In this document: positions 1-8,700 of the stretch, one piece after another
How the letters are laid out: every line of letters starts with the position of its first letter
Numbering within the stretch: position 1 is the stretch's first letter
Assembly: GCA_963921355.3 (NCBI GenBank)
Contig: OZ001190.1
Coordinates: 1,364,001 to 1,428,000, forward strand
Direction of reading: 5' to 3'
DNA length: 64,000 bases
Source: CAWUEZ02 sp963921355
Lineage (GTDB): Bacteria > Pseudomonadota > Alphaproteobacteria > Thalassobaculales > Thalassobaculaceae
Program-made: the position numbers and the translations under genes
The notes under the pieces: generated by a model
What the model saw: only the letters and a program-made list of their open reading frames with translations
Database searches by the model: none
Told to the model about the DNA's origin: nothing

Positions 1-698
1 CGGTGGGAGACCATTTCGCCCCGGCGCATGACCGAGACGTTGTCGGTGACGGCCAGAATCTCGCGCAGCTTGTGGGTGATCAGGACGACGGTCACACCCT
101 GAGCTTTCAGGGCCCGCAGAATCTCGAACAGCCGGTCGGTCTCCTGGGGCGTCAGCACGCCGGTCGGCTCGTCCAGGATGAGGATGCGGGCCCCGCGATA
201 CAGCGCCTTGAGGATCTCGACCCGCTGTTGCAGGCCGACCGGGAGGTCGTGGACGATGGCGTCGGGATCGATCTCGAGACCATAGTCCCGTGACAGGCGC
301 CCAAGTTCATCGCGCGCGGCCTCTCGGCCGGCCGCGAGAAGCGGCGCCCCTTCCGCACCGAGCATGACGTTCTCGAGAACGGTGAAAGGCGGCACCAGCA
401 TGAAGTGCTGATGGACCATGCCGATGCCGGCGCCGATGGCATCGCGGGCACTGGTGATGCGCACGGGCCGGCCGTCGATCCGGATCTCTCCCGCATCGGC
501 CTCGTAAAAGCCGTACAGGATGCTCATCAGGGTCGATTTGCCGGCGCCGTTCTCGCCGACGATGCCGTGGATCGAGCCCGCGGCGACCGTCAGCGACATG
601 TCGCGATTGGCGTGGACCGGGCCGAAGCGCTTGTCGATGCCAATCAGTTCGATCGCCGGCTCGGCGGGGCCGGTCGTCACCGGTGGTACCGTGTTCAC
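1..698 (-). CDS. ABC transporter ATP-binding protein, nucleoside/simple-sugar type (partial)
   Basis: ATPase of a BmpA-type importer, running off the left edge of the window; about 232 N-terminal residues are visible. It shows Walker A GENGAGKST at residues 48-56, a Q-loop region (MVHQHFM), a signature-like LPVGLQQRVEI and Walker B ILILDEPTGVLTP. The DEPTGVLTP form is typical of the first domain of double-ATPase sugar and nucleoside transporters, so a second ATPase domain and permease genes probably lie off-window. I chose the GTG at 698 because GGGGGA sits about 6 bases upstream. It lies 28 bases after the solute-binding protein gene in the same direction, so the two should be one operon. 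Confidence 0.88.
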   Translation of the reverse strand, partial: MNTVPPVTTGPAEPAIELIGIDKRFGPVHANRDMSLTVAAGSIHGIVGENGAGKSTLMSILYGFYEADAGEIRIDGRPVRITSARDAIGAGIGMVHQHFMLVPPFTVLENVMLGAEGAPLLAAGREAARDELGRLSRDYGLEIDPDAIVHDLPVGLQQRVEILKALYRGARILILDEPTGVLTPQETDRLFEILRALKAQGVTVVLITHKLREILAVTDNVSVMRRGEMVSH

Positions 699-726
699 GC
701 CATCCCCCGCCGAGCCTGTACCGCGA

Positions 727-1722
727 TCAATGGGGACAGTTGTTGTCCGCCATATAGTCGTGGACCGTGATCGTGCCGGCCACGATGTCGGCCTTGGCCT
801 TGTCGACCGCCGCCTTCATGGCGTCGGTGATCAGCGCCTTGTTGTTGTCGTCGAGTGCCCAGTCGACACCGCCTTCGGCCAGACCGAGCACCTGCACGCC
901 GGTGCTGAAGTTGTCGTTCTTGGCGTCCATGAAGGCCTTGTAGGCGGCAACGTCGACCCGCTTCAGCATCGAGGTCAGCATCGTGCCCGGCTGCAGATGG
1001 TTCTGGTTGCTGTCGACGCCAATGGCGTATTTGCCGCTGTCGGCGGCCGCCTGATAGACGCCGATCCCGGTACCGCCGGCGGCGGCGAACACGACGTCGG
1101 CGCCGCGATCGAACTGCGACTTGGCGAGTTCCCCGCCCTTGGTGGGATCGTTCCACGCAGACGGCGTCGTCCCGGTCATGTTCTGGAAGACTTCGACGCT
1201 GCCATTGGCGTGCTTGGCGCCCTGAACGTAGCCGCAGGCGAACCGGCGGATCAGCGGGATGTCCATGCCGCCGACGAAGCCGACTTTGCCGGTCTCGGAC
1301 GCCATCGCGGCGATCACGCCGACCAGGAACGAGCCTTCATGCTCCTTGAAGACGATGGAGCGGACGTTGGGCAGGTCGACAACGCTGTCGATGATGGCGA
1401 ACTTGGTGTCCGGGTTGGCCTTGGCGACCTTCTCCATGGCCGGTGCCTGGGCGAAGCCGACACCCAGCACCGGGCTGTAGCCGCGCTGGGCCATCCGGGT
1501 GATCGCCTGCTCGCGCTGGGTCTCGTTGGTGACTTCAAACTCGCGATAGGCGACGCCGGTCTCCGACTTGAACGTCTCGAGCCCGTTGTAGACACCTTCG
1601 TTGAAGCTTTTGTCGAACTTGCCGCCCATGTCGAAGACGACGGCAGGTTCCAGGTCGGCCGCTGCTGCCGGTGCGGCGAGCAAGGTCAGCGCGGCGACGG
1701 CGCCGATGATACGATGATGCAT
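727..1722 (-). CDS. BMP family ABC transporter substrate-binding protein
   Basis: Periplasmic binding protein of the BmpA/Med family, which feeds nucleosides or related small molecules to an ABC importer. The 331-residue product begins with a Sec signal peptide (MHHRIIGAVAALTLLAAP, then AAAAD). It has no lipobox cysteine, so it is probably a free periplasmic protein. The mature part has the family landmarks VVFDMGGKFDKSFNEG near the start, ITRMAQRGYSPVLGVGF and FVGGMDIPLIRRFACGY. The ATG at 1722 has GGGAG 7 bases upstream; the open frame continues to 1863 but without a better start. The ATPase gene follows directly. The ligand cannot be read from the sequence. Confidence 0.9.
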   Translation of the reverse strand: MHHRIIGAVAALTLLAAPAAAADLEPAVVFDMGGKFDKSFNEGVYNGLETFKSETGVAYREFEVTNETQREQAITRMAQRGYSPVLGVGFAQAPAMEKVAKANPDTKFAIIDSVVDLPNVRSIVFKEHEGSFLVGVIAAMASETGKVGFVGGMDIPLIRRFACGYVQGAKHANGSVEVFQNMTGTTPSAWNDPTKGGELAKSQFDRGADVVFAAAGGTGIGVYQAAADSGKYAIGVDSNQNHLQPGTMLTSMLKRVDVAAYKAFMDAKNDNFSTGVQVLGLAEGGVDWALDDNNKALITDAMKAAVDKAKADIVAGTITVHDYMADNNCPH

Positions 1723-1880
1723 CTGAAGCTCCCTGTTGCGATGCGTCCCGCCTTTGTGGCGGTTGGGGTCTAATTTAGTGCAATTATGAGGGCGAAGCCC
1801 GTCTAACGCACCAGGATACGGATTTTCATCTCCGTGTCGCCGGGTGTCCGACGGATCGGCCAACGCGCGAGGGGTCTAGC

Positions 1881-2222
1881 GTGATCGAAGCCCGACTGAA
1901 AGCCCGAATAATTGTCCAGTCGGCGGTCCGGCAGGCCGGTTTGCGCGGCATCCCGGCGACCGTGGTCCGACGCGGCGATCCGGATGCGGGACAGGTCTAC
2001 GTCAAGGTCAATCGCGGCCCCGAGATCGGATGCACGATCCTGGCGCCGTCGCGCGACTACGATACCGGCGCCCTGACCTGGCGGATGGCCACCGGGGAGG
2101 CCCCTGTCCCCGAGGCCGACGCCGACGCCCTTGTCGAGCGCGAGCGGGCGATCGACCCGGATCTGTGGGTCGTCGAGATCGAGGACCGGGACGGATGGCA
2201 CCCGTTCGACGAACCCCTCTGA
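1881..2222 (+). CDS. DUF1491 family protein
   Basis: A 113-residue soluble protein recognised as DUF1491, a family largely limited to alphaproteobacteria and of unknown function. Typical features are the N-terminal ARLKARIIVQSAVRQAG segment, VYVKVNR in the middle and the end WVVEIEDRDGWHPFDE. There is no signal peptide or membrane segment. The last 28 bases overlap the next gene, which suggests coupled translation. No function is proposed. Confidence 0.85.
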   Translation: MIEARLKARIIVQSAVRQAGLRGIPATVVRRGDPDAGQVYVKVNRGPEIGCTILAPSRDYDTGALTWRMATGEAPVPEADADALVERERAIDPDLWVVEIEDRDGWHPFDEPL

Positions 2223-2602
2223 TCCTGGCCGCGGCGGTGCTGACGGCGGTTCTTGGACCTGCCGGCATCGCCGTCGCCGACTCCTTCCGGGTGGTCAAGG
2301 CCGGCGGCCCGCCGGCACGGCTTCTGGTTCTCGGGCTCGGCGACAGCGAACGGGCCTGCGGCTCGGCGGACCTGCCGGCCGGACCGGTGGTCTTGCGGTT
2401 CGCCGCGGACGAGGCCGGCTGTGCGGCCATCGCTCAGTTCGTGGTGATCGTGCGGGCCAACAGCTCCGACGGCGACTCGTTTCTTGGCGAATGGTGCGAG
2501 GCGATCGTCGCCAGCGGTGGGACGCTGCGCCTGGTGCCCGGCCCCGGTGATCCGGGGGCGGCGCCGATGGCGTGCGTCCTCAGCGCGCCGTCTGCGGATT
2601 GA
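2195..2602 (+). CDS. Small secreted protein of unknown function
   Basis: A 135-residue protein with a clear signal peptide (MAPVRRTPLILAAAVLTAVL, cleavage likely after GIAVADS). The mature part has four cysteines (CGSAD, GCAAI, WCEAIV, MACVL) that could form two disulfides in the periplasm. I do not recognise the family. The ATG at 2195 lies inside the end of the DUF1491 gene; a longer in-frame extension would put the signal peptide in the middle of the protein and is unlikely. The gene ends 18 bases before the convergent epimerase gene. Confidence 0.65.
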   Translation: MAPVRRTPLILAAAVLTAVLGPAGIAVADSFRVVKAGGPPARLLVLGLGDSERACGSADLPAGPVVLRFAADEAGCAAIAQFVVIVRANSSDGDSFLGEWCEAIVASGGTLRLVPGPGDPGAAPMACVLSAPSAD

Positions 2603-2620
2603 ACCGGGCTCTGGCGGCGG

Positions 2621-3631
2621 TCAGCTCCGATCCCAGAAGCTGCCGTGGTCGCGGATCCAGCCGACGAAGTCGGCCATGGTCGCCGCAAGGTCGTCGGGCA
2701 GCCGGTGGCCGACTTCACTGGCCAGGCGCTCGGGGTTCATCGGCAGCCGGTCGCTGTCACCCCACAGATCGACGCTCGGCGTCTCGCCGGGCTCGGCCAG
2801 CCGGTAGCTGAAACCGGGAAAGGCCTCCGCCAGGGGCGCGCACATATCCATCACGCTGACCTGACGGGCCGAGGTCACATTGAAAAGATCGCTCTTCAGG
2901 CGTTCGGTCGGGGCCGCCATCAGCGCCTGCAGGGCGCCGGCGACATGGCGGGAGTAGGTCCAGTCCAGTTTGTCCCGGCGTGCGAAGACGGCGGGCTTGC
3001 CCTGGCGGGCCAGCAGAGCGGTCTGCATCGGTCCCGAGAGCGTGTCCCGGGCGCCGGAGTCGATCTCCCACGGTCCGAAGATCGTTGACAGCCGGACCGA
3101 CCGGCAGTCGAGCGGGGTCAGTTCGCCGTAGCGCCGGACCAGCCGTTCGGAACCGAACTTGGTCATCCCGTAGATCTTGAACGGCTCCTCACGGGTTCCG
3201 TATTCGTCGAGTGGTCCGGACCAGCCGGTGTCGCCGAACGCGCCGGTTCCGTAGGCGGCACCCGAGGAGATGTTCACCAGCCGCCGCGCCCCGGCATCGG
3301 CCGCCGCCTTCAGCGTCCGGGCCAGGCCGACCAGATTGACCTCGATGACCGATTCCGGCGCGTCACGCTCCCGCTCGGCACCCGACGTGACCGCCGCCCC
3401 GTAGAACACCCGGTCGACCCGGTGGTCGCCGATCGCCTCGGCGATCGGATCGGCCTCACGGATGTCGCCCCGCACCATCGTGTAATGCCCCGGCAACGCA
3501 TCGAAGCGTGCCTGGGCAACGGGCGGCAGGTCGTTGCGGTCGAACAGCACGACCTCTTCGCCGTCGCTCAGATAGCGCTCAGCGGTCGCCAGGCCGATGA
3601 AACCGCAGCCGCCGGCAATCAGAACGGTCAC
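2621..3631 (-). CDS. NAD-dependent epimerase/dehydratase family protein
   Basis: Extended short-chain dehydrogenase/reductase acting on NAD(P) and probably a nucleotide sugar or similar substrate; 336 residues is normal for the family. The N terminus has the Rossmann motif GGCGFIG at residues 7-13, followed by an acidic residue after the second strand (FDRND). The active site has NISSGAAYG and YGMTK (the YxxxK pair). The substrate-binding C-terminal part includes TIFGPWE and DWTYSRHVAGAL. It starts 11 bases downstream of the cyclophilin gene, so the two are probably co-transcribed. The exact substrate is not identifiable. Confidence 0.85.
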   Translation of the reverse strand: MTVLIAGGCGFIGLATAERYLSDGEEVVLFDRNDLPPVAQARFDALPGHYTMVRGDIREADPIAEAIGDHRVDRVFYGAAVTSGAERERDAPESVIEVNLVGLARTLKAAADAGARRLVNISSGAAYGTGAFGDTGWSGPLDEYGTREEPFKIYGMTKFGSERLVRRYGELTPLDCRSVRLSTIFGPWEIDSGARDTLSGPMQTALLARQGKPAVFARRDKLDWTYSRHVAGALQALMAAPTERLKSDLFNVTSARQVSVMDMCAPLAEAFPGFSYRLAEPGETPSVDLWGDSDRLPMNPERLASEVGHRLPDDLAATMADFVGWIRDHGSFWDRS

Positions 3632-3642
3632 TGGCCGACTCC

Positions 3643-4176
3643 CTACTCGGCGTCGGCCTGAACCTGCATCTTCACGATCTGGTCCGGATTACGCGGGGGT
3701 TCGCCACGGGCGATGGCGTCCACGTGTCCCATGCCGTCGGTAACCTGGCCCCAGACCGTGTACTGGCCGTTCAGGAAGGAGCAGTCGTTGAAGCAGATGA
3801 AGAACTGGCTGTCGCCGCTGTGCGGATCCTGGGCCCGGGCCATGCCGACGGTGCCGCGGCCGTAGTTCGCGTCCGAGAACTCGGCCCGCATCTTCTCGCC
3901 GGAGCCGCCGCGACCAGTCCCGGTCGGATCACCGGTCTGCGCCATGAAGCCCTCGGTCACCCGGTGGAAGACGACCCCGTCGTAGAAGCCTTCGCGGGTC
4001 AGCTCCTTGATCCGCTCGACGTGGTTCGGTGCCAGGTCCGGCCGCAGCTCGATGACAACGCGGCCATCCTTGAGATCCAGGAGAAGCGTGTTCTCCGGGT
4101 CGGCGGCGGCGGCGCCGCTGGTATCCATGCTCATGATCGCTCCGATGATGCTTGCGATGAACGCCAGTCGGCGCAT
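3643..4176 (-). CDS. Peptidylprolyl isomerase, cyclophilin type, exported
   Basis: Cyclophilin that catalyses cis-trans isomerisation of prolyl bonds. The 177-residue product has a signal peptide (about residues 1-25, ending SGAAAAD), so it should work in the periplasm. Cyclophilin motifs are FYDGVVFHRVTEGFMAQTGD (the catalytic Arg is in FHR), GTVGMARA, DSQFFICF and FLNGQYTVWGQV. A divergent loop, TGTGRGGSGE, is normal for bacterial members. The epimerase gene follows after 11 bases. Confidence 0.92.
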   Translation of the reverse strand: MRRLAFIASIIGAIMSMDTSGAAAADPENTLLLDLKDGRVVIELRPDLAPNHVERIKELTREGFYDGVVFHRVTEGFMAQTGDPTGTGRGGSGEKMRAEFSDANYGRGTVGMARAQDPHSGDSQFFICFNDCSFLNGQYTVWGQVTDGMGHVDAIARGEPPRNPDQIVKMQVQADAE

Positions 4177-4230
4177 CGACGTCTCCTCAGGTTATGGGTC
4201 ACTTGTTGAGAGCCCCCGCTACGGCCCAGC

Positions 4231-4366
4231 TTAGAGCAGATCCGCGTCAGATGAAATCGCCTCCGGCGATCCATCGGGCCGGTGAATCTGCTCTAACGAT
4301 ATGATTTGGATCGGATTCACATGGCCCATCGGAAACATGCGGTTTGCGATGGACCATGATCCGATC
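4231..4366. repeat. Dispersed intergenic palindromic element, copy 1
   Basis: Two-hairpin element. The first half pairs GCAGATC with GATTCACC-side GAATCTGC, and inside it GATGAAATCGCC pairs with GGCGATCCATC. The second half is a long stem in which GATCGGATTCACATGG (4310-4325) pairs with CCATGATCCGATC (4353-4365) around a CCATCG/CGATGG extension. A related copy lies at 57338-57486 and a partial copy follows at 4369. Fills most of the gap between the cyclophilin and cyclase genes. Confidence 0.75.
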
Positions 4367-4368
4367 CT

Positions 4369-4406
4369 GAGCAGTTCCGCATCAGATGGAATCGCCTCCG
4401 GCGACC
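4369..4406. repeat. Partial copy of the same palindromic element
   Basis: GAGCAGTTCCGCATCAGATG and then GAATCGCCTCCGGCGA match the first hairpin arm of copy 1 (4235-4270), after which similarity is lost. It reads as a truncated second copy placed directly behind the first. Confidence 0.6.
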
Positions 4407-4441
4407 TCTGAGAACCCTCCAGATTCTCCGATTGGACCGAG

Positions 4442-5764
4442 TCAGTCCGACCGGATGGTGCTCTGTGCGACCGAGTAGATGTCGACCGGATCGCTGACGC
4501 CACGGACATCGATCTCCCCGACCCTCGCGAGTTGTGTTTCGTGGACCTCTTTGGCGGTCGCGCCGGTGACCAGGATCCGTGTCCCCTGCTGCTTGTTCAG
4601 CGCTTCAAGCCGCGAGGCGAGATTGACCGCATCGCCGTAGACGGTATACGCCGCCCGGCCGCCACCCCCGACATTCCCGGCAATGATGAGGCCCGTGCTG
4701 ACACCGACCCGGATGTCCAGCTTTTCGCCGGCAAAGCGGGTCGTCTGAACCAGATTGAGGAGGTCGACTGCCGCGTTGACGCCGTGCTGTCGATGCTGCG
4801 AGTCCGTCGCGGGCACATTGAAGGTCGCGAGGACGGCATCGCCGATAAACTGGGTGACCACCCCGTTGTGCTTGCCGATCACTTCCGAAGCGGCTTCGAA
4901 ATACGCGTTGAAGATGTCGACGACGGCCTGGGCTCCCTTGTTCTCCGTCAGGTCCGTGAACCCTGCGACGTCCGCCATCAGCACCGTCGCTTCCCGTTCC
5001 ACCGGGTCCAGCGCCCCTTCCTGTTGGATCATCGATTGCGCAACCGCTTCCGGCACGAACCGGCCGAAGAGTTGCGAGATCGCGGCAACACCGCGTTCCG
5101 CCTCGAGCTGACGGCGAACCACGCCGCGTGCCCGCCGCATGACGATGGCGATCAGGACAGCGACGGCGATGAAGACCAAGGCTTCCTGCACGCGGGTGCC
5201 CGAGGCGACGAAATCCACGTCCAGGAAGATGCCCAGATACTCCTCCGGCGTCGGTCCCACCGGAATGTCTGTCCACTCCAGCGTCCGCTCCATGCCCGAT
5301 CGAATGTAGAGAAAGGCGGCGAGCCATCCGCCGCCACCGGCCAGTCCCGACCAGAGGACGAGACCGGGCGAGAAACTGAAGGCCGCAACCGCCAGGATGA
5401 TGAAATAGAACGGAAAAACCTGAAACCGGAAGATCATCACCTGCGGCACCGGTGTTTCCGACGTGGCCGGCAGAAAGGCCACTGCGGCGCTCAGCAACAG
5501 GATGTCGATCGTGATGAAGACGTATTTCACCCAGGACCGGTCATAGGACGATCCGATGATCCGGTAGTGCAGCAATCCCAGCGCGATGAACACCAGACCG
5601 CCCAGGACAAACTCCAGCGCCCGGTCAGGGCCCCGGCTGGCCGCCATGAACGCCGAGACGAGCACGATCGTCACGACCCTGCCCTTGATGGCCAGCTTCA
5701 GGCCGGCCTGCTCGGCGGCATAGAACATCTGGTCTGAACGGGTATTGCGGGCATCGCTGCTCAT
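4442..5764 (-). CDS. Membrane-anchored class III adenylate/guanylate cyclase
   Basis: A 440-residue protein with about six membrane helices in the first half and a C-terminal cyclase homology domain that makes cyclic nucleotide from ATP (or GTP). Both metal-binding aspartates are present: ADVAGFTDL and FIGDAVLATF. The transition-state region VYGDAVNLASRLE is intact and its Asp favours adenine. Between membrane and catalytic parts is a short helical linker. The ATG at 5764 is preferred; the frame extends to a TTG at 5806, but neither has a good ribosome site. The signal sensed is unknown. Divergent from the exporter gene at 5932. Confidence 0.87.
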   Translation of the reverse strand: MSSDARNTRSDQMFYAAEQAGLKLAIKGRVVTIVLVSAFMAASRGPDRALEFVLGGLVFIALGLLHYRIIGSSYDRSWVKYVFITIDILLLSAAVAFLPATSETPVPQVMIFRFQVFPFYFIILAVAAFSFSPGLVLWSGLAGGGGWLAAFLYIRSGMERTLEWTDIPVGPTPEEYLGIFLDVDFVASGTRVQEALVFIAVAVLIAIVMRRARGVVRRQLEAERGVAAISQLFGRFVPEAVAQSMIQQEGALDPVEREATVLMADVAGFTDLTENKGAQAVVDIFNAYFEAASEVIGKHNGVVTQFIGDAVLATFNVPATDSQHRQHGVNAAVDLLNLVQTTRFAGEKLDIRVGVSTGLIIAGNVGGGGRAAYTVYGDAVNLASRLEALNKQQGTRILVTGATAKEVHETQLARVGEIDVRGVSDPVDIYSVAQSTIRSD

Positions 5765-5931
5765 GGCAGGCAGCGTGACCAGCCAGAACGAAAGGTCAAA
5801 CACCAAAATAAGGGGTGTGTTTTGAGGCAGGCCCGCGACGCTGGCCTGACGTCAGCCGCGCCGACATGGCATGATGGCCCGGCGGTGGCGATAACGCGAA
5901 TGAGGCCGGCCAACACGATGACCGGGGCACC

Positions 5932-7464
5932 ATGACCAGCGCGGCGATCTCGGAGGGGGTGCCCGACCAACCGACGGGGTTCGCCCAGCGCGCGATCATC
6001 CTGATCTCGCTCACCTTCGTGACCATGCTGTACACGATGACGGTGATGATCGCGAACGTCGCGCTGCCGAAGATGCAGGGGACGTTCGCGGCGACCGCCG
6101 ACCAGATCGCCCTGGTGGTCACCTTCAACATCGTCGCGACGGCGGTGATGACGCCGGCATCCGGATGGCTGGCGTCCCGGTTCAGCCGACGGTCGCTAAT
6201 GCTGTACTGCGCCGGTGGCTTCACGGCCGCGTCTTTTCTCTGCGGCGTGGCCGGCAGTCTCGAAGAACTGGTCGTATACCGGATCCTGCAGGGCGGCTTC
6301 GGCGCCCCGCTTGTGCCGCTGGCCCAGGCAACCATCCTGGACACGTTTCCGCGGCGCCAGCATGGCACCGCGACCGCGGTGTTCAGCATGGGGGTCGTCT
6401 TCGGCCCGATCATTGGCCCGACGGTTGGCGGCTTCCTGGCCGAGGACCTCGGCTGGCGCTGGGTGTTCTTCCTGCTGGTGCCGTTCGGCCTGATCGCGAT
6501 CACCAGCATCCTGATCGTCATTCAAGACCGTCGGCGCGCGCCGTTCATGCGGTTGGACTGGTTCGGCTTTCTGGCCTTGTCGGTGGCGATCGCGGCCTTC
6601 CAGTTCATGCTCGACCGCGGCCAGCGCCTCGACTGGTTCGATTCACCGGAGATCATCATCGAGGCGATCGTCGCGGCGACCTGTTTCTATCTGTTCCTTG
6701 CCCATATCGCGACCACCGACCAGCCGTTCCTGAGCCCGCGGATCTTCGCCGACCGCAATTATGCGATCGGCTGCATCATCATGTTTCTGTTCGGCATGAT
6801 CCTGTGGACGCCGATGGTCCTGTTTCCGCCGATGATGGCCAGCATTCAGGGCTATCCGGAGGCCGAGATCGGGATTTTCATGGCCCTGCGCGGCATTGGC
6901 ACTCTGGTTGCGTCGATCGTCATGGCGTTCATCAACCGGTGGTTCGATCCACGGGTTCTGCTGGTCGTCGGGTTCGTCCTGCAGGGCGTTGCCGCCTGGT
7001 ACATGGCGGCGTTCGACATCAACCTCGCCCCCTTCGCGTTGGCCTGGACCAGCCTTCTGGCAGGGTTCGGGGTCGGTCTGATCTGGGTGCCGCTGACGCT
7101 GATCACGTTCCGCACCCTCGACAAGGCCTTCATGAACGAGGCGACGGCGGTCTTTCACCTGATCCGCAATGTCGGGAGTTCAGTCTTCATCTCGATCAGC
7201 ATTGCGCTGGTGATCCGGTCGACCGCCATCGGCTACAGCGAGCTGGTGCCGTTCGTCTCGATGTTCGGTGACGCCGGTTCGCTGCTGGGCTTGCGGGGCG
7301 ACTGGCCCATGGACGAGACCCGGGATGTCGCCGGCCTGGTGGTCGAGATCGGCCGGCAATCAGCCATGATCGGCTACATCAACGCGTTCTATCTCTACGC
7401 GATGACGTGCTTTGCGATCATCCCGTTCGTCCTGCTGGTCAGATACCGGCGGATCGACGGCTGA
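5932..7464 (+). CDS. MFS transporter, DHA2 (EmrB/QacA-type) drug exporter family
   Basis: A 510-residue inner-membrane protein with about 14 predicted helices, the size and layout of DHA2 proton-driven exporters. It shows ASGWLASRFSRRSLM (motif A, between helices 2 and 3), RILQGGFGAPLVPLAQATIL (motif B), and GPIIGPTVGGFLAEDLGWRW (motif C, diagnostic for antiporters). There is no adjacent membrane-fusion partner of the EmrA type, so partners, if any, are elsewhere. Its last 26 bases overlap the convergent unknown gene at 7439. Confidence 0.88.
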   Translation: MTSAAISEGVPDQPTGFAQRAIILISLTFVTMLYTMTVMIANVALPKMQGTFAATADQIALVVTFNIVATAVMTPASGWLASRFSRRSLMLYCAGGFTAASFLCGVAGSLEELVVYRILQGGFGAPLVPLAQATILDTFPRRQHGTATAVFSMGVVFGPIIGPTVGGFLAEDLGWRWVFFLLVPFGLIAITSILIVIQDRRRAPFMRLDWFGFLALSVAIAAFQFMLDRGQRLDWFDSPEIIIEAIVAATCFYLFLAHIATTDQPFLSPRIFADRNYAIGCIIMFLFGMILWTPMVLFPPMMASIQGYPEAEIGIFMALRGIGTLVASIVMAFINRWFDPRVLLVVGFVLQGVAAWYMAAFDINLAPFALAWTSLLAGFGVGLIWVPLTLITFRTLDKAFMNEATAVFHLIRNVGSSVFISISIALVIRSTAIGYSELVPFVSMFGDAGSLLGLRGDWPMDETRDVAGLVVEIGRQSAMIGYINAFYLYAMTCFAIIPFVLLVRYRRIDG

Positions 7465-7888
7465 CAGTCGCGTTCAGGGGGGCATCGGCGAGCGCCGGAC
7501 TTTTCAGCGGTTCACGCGACGCGCCGTCGGCAACGCGAGCCAGACCCGTGTGCTCCAGTTCCTCGCCGCTGAGGTGCATTTCCAGGATCCAGAAGCCGTT
7601 CTGGTGGTGCGCGGCGCGTTTGCCCTGGCGCGGAACAACGATGTTGTTCTCGATGCAGAAGCGAATGAGCGCGTCCACCAGTTTCGGGTTCTTCAATGTG
7701 AACAGATCGCGGCGTTCGTTGGGACCGAACTTGAACTCGATATCGATGACGACATCGCCCTTTCCGTCCGGCTTCACGCCCAGGATCTGGCCGGGCGGCA
7801 GCAAATCCTCACGGACCCGGCGGTAGGACAGCAGCGCCTGAACAAGTTCCTCGTCGTCGAGGATGATCTTTCTAATTTCACGGGGCAT
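7439..7888 (-). CDS. Unknown protein, paralogue A of a tandem pair
   Basis: A 149-residue soluble protein of no recognised family. It clearly resembles the next gene: shared blocks are EIRxIIL, SYRRVRED, the NNI-VVP segment in FCIENNIVVP, SGEEL and RVADGAS. Similarity ends at ADGAS; the remaining 30 or so residues are unique, basic and read into the end of the exporter gene, so the C terminus may be a read-out after loss of an ancestral stop. Start ATG at 7888, with GGAG about 11 bases upstream. Function unknown; the conserved acidic/aromatic pattern suggests a small folded regulatory or binding domain but nothing specific. Confidence 0.7.
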   Translation of the reverse strand: MPREIRKIILDDEELVQALLSYRRVREDLLPPGQILGVKPDGKGDVVIDIEFKFGPNERRDLFTLKNPKLVDALIRFCIENNIVVPRQGKRAAHHQNGFWILEMHLSGEELEHTGLARVADGASREPLKSPALADAPLNATVSRRSAGI

Positions 7889-7971
7889 CTTCGGGGGGCT
7901 CCGCGTAACTATTGTGCTTTGACATCGCCACATAGTAGAGCGGAAGAAGTTAACAATATGTTTAGAAAACT

Positions 7972-7987
7972 GGTTAATACAGTATTG
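7972..7987 (-). promoter_or_regulatory. Shared upstream box of paralogue A
   Basis: GGTTAATACAGTATTG on the plus strand, 84 bases before the start codon of paralogue A. The matching box GGTTAATACAAGATTG lies 76 bases before paralogue B. The surrounding sequence (7889-8082) is AT-rich and otherwise without genes. Probably part of a duplicated promoter or operator. Confidence 0.35.
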
Positions 7988-8082
7988 CTGCTTTGCTTGT
8001 CTTGCGACTACTAAAAGAAGACAAGTATCAAAAATGCGATTCTATTTTTTGAGAATTTTCAGATTGATTGACGGATCATCAA

Positions 8083-8496
8083 CTACCCGTCGCAGGTTTC
8101 CAGAACGTCGCTTACCTGATCGAAGCTCGCGCCGTCGGCGACCTTGGCGATGCTGGCGCGATCCAGCTCTTCCCCGGACCGCATGACCTCCAGGAACCAC
8201 CCCTTCTCACTATACCGGGCAAGGCGCCGGCCGGCGTCGGGAACGATGATGTTGTTCTCGATGTAGAAACGGGTCAGTGCCTCGACCATGATCGGGTTAT
8301 CGACGGTGACCCGCTTGCGGTTCTCTTCCCCGCCGAGCCTGGAGACGACTTCGATTGAGAATTTGCCGCCGCCGGCGGGCATTACCCAGTGGACATCGCC
8401 GGCTGGCACGATGTCTTCCCGGACCCGGCGGTAGGACGCTACAGCGAGAAGGATCTCCTCCTCATTCAGGATAATCTGTCTGATTTCAGTCGGCAT
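8083..8496 (-). CDS. Unknown protein, paralogue B of a tandem pair
   Basis: A 137-residue soluble protein of no recognised family, about the same length as the shared part of paralogue A and plainly homologous to it (EIRQIIL, SYRRVREDIVP, FYIENNIIVPDAGRR, RSGEELD, KVADGAS). It ends soon after the last shared block, which suggests this copy keeps the ancestral C terminus. Start ATG at 8496. The pair looks like a local duplication that included the promoter. No catalytic residues or membrane segments can be named. Confidence 0.75.
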   Translation of the reverse strand: MPTEIRQIILNEEEILLAVASYRRVREDIVPAGDVHWVMPAGGGKFSIEVVSRLGGEENRKRVTVDNPIMVEALTRFYIENNIIVPDAGRRLARYSEKGWFLEVMRSGEELDRASIAKVADGASFDQVSDVLETCDG

Positions 8497-8571
8497 TGGT
8501 CAAGCGCTCCCCTCAGTCGCGTGATGGGAGGCATTTAGATGGAACCCCGCTAAAATGCCCTTAACATCTGC

Positions 8572-8587
8572 GGTTAATACAAGATTG
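8572..8587 (-). promoter_or_regulatory. Shared upstream box of paralogue B
   Basis: GGTTAATACAAGATTG on the plus strand; 14 of 16 bases match the box before paralogue A, at a similar distance from the start codon. The rest of 8497-8700 shows no gene. Confidence 0.35.
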
Positions 8588-8700
8588 ATGCGCTATACCG
8601 ACGGTAGAACACCGGGGCGCGTAGAAATAGAAAGCGTATTCCGGCACGTGTTCGGGCACGGTCCTATGTGGCTCTGCTGGCACCGGAAGACCGACCGCGA

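Noticed and set aside
8028..8052. TCAAAAA/TTTTTTGA inverted repeat as a terminator behind paralogue B
   Set aside because: The stem is entirely A-T and has no GC-rich part; too weak to call.
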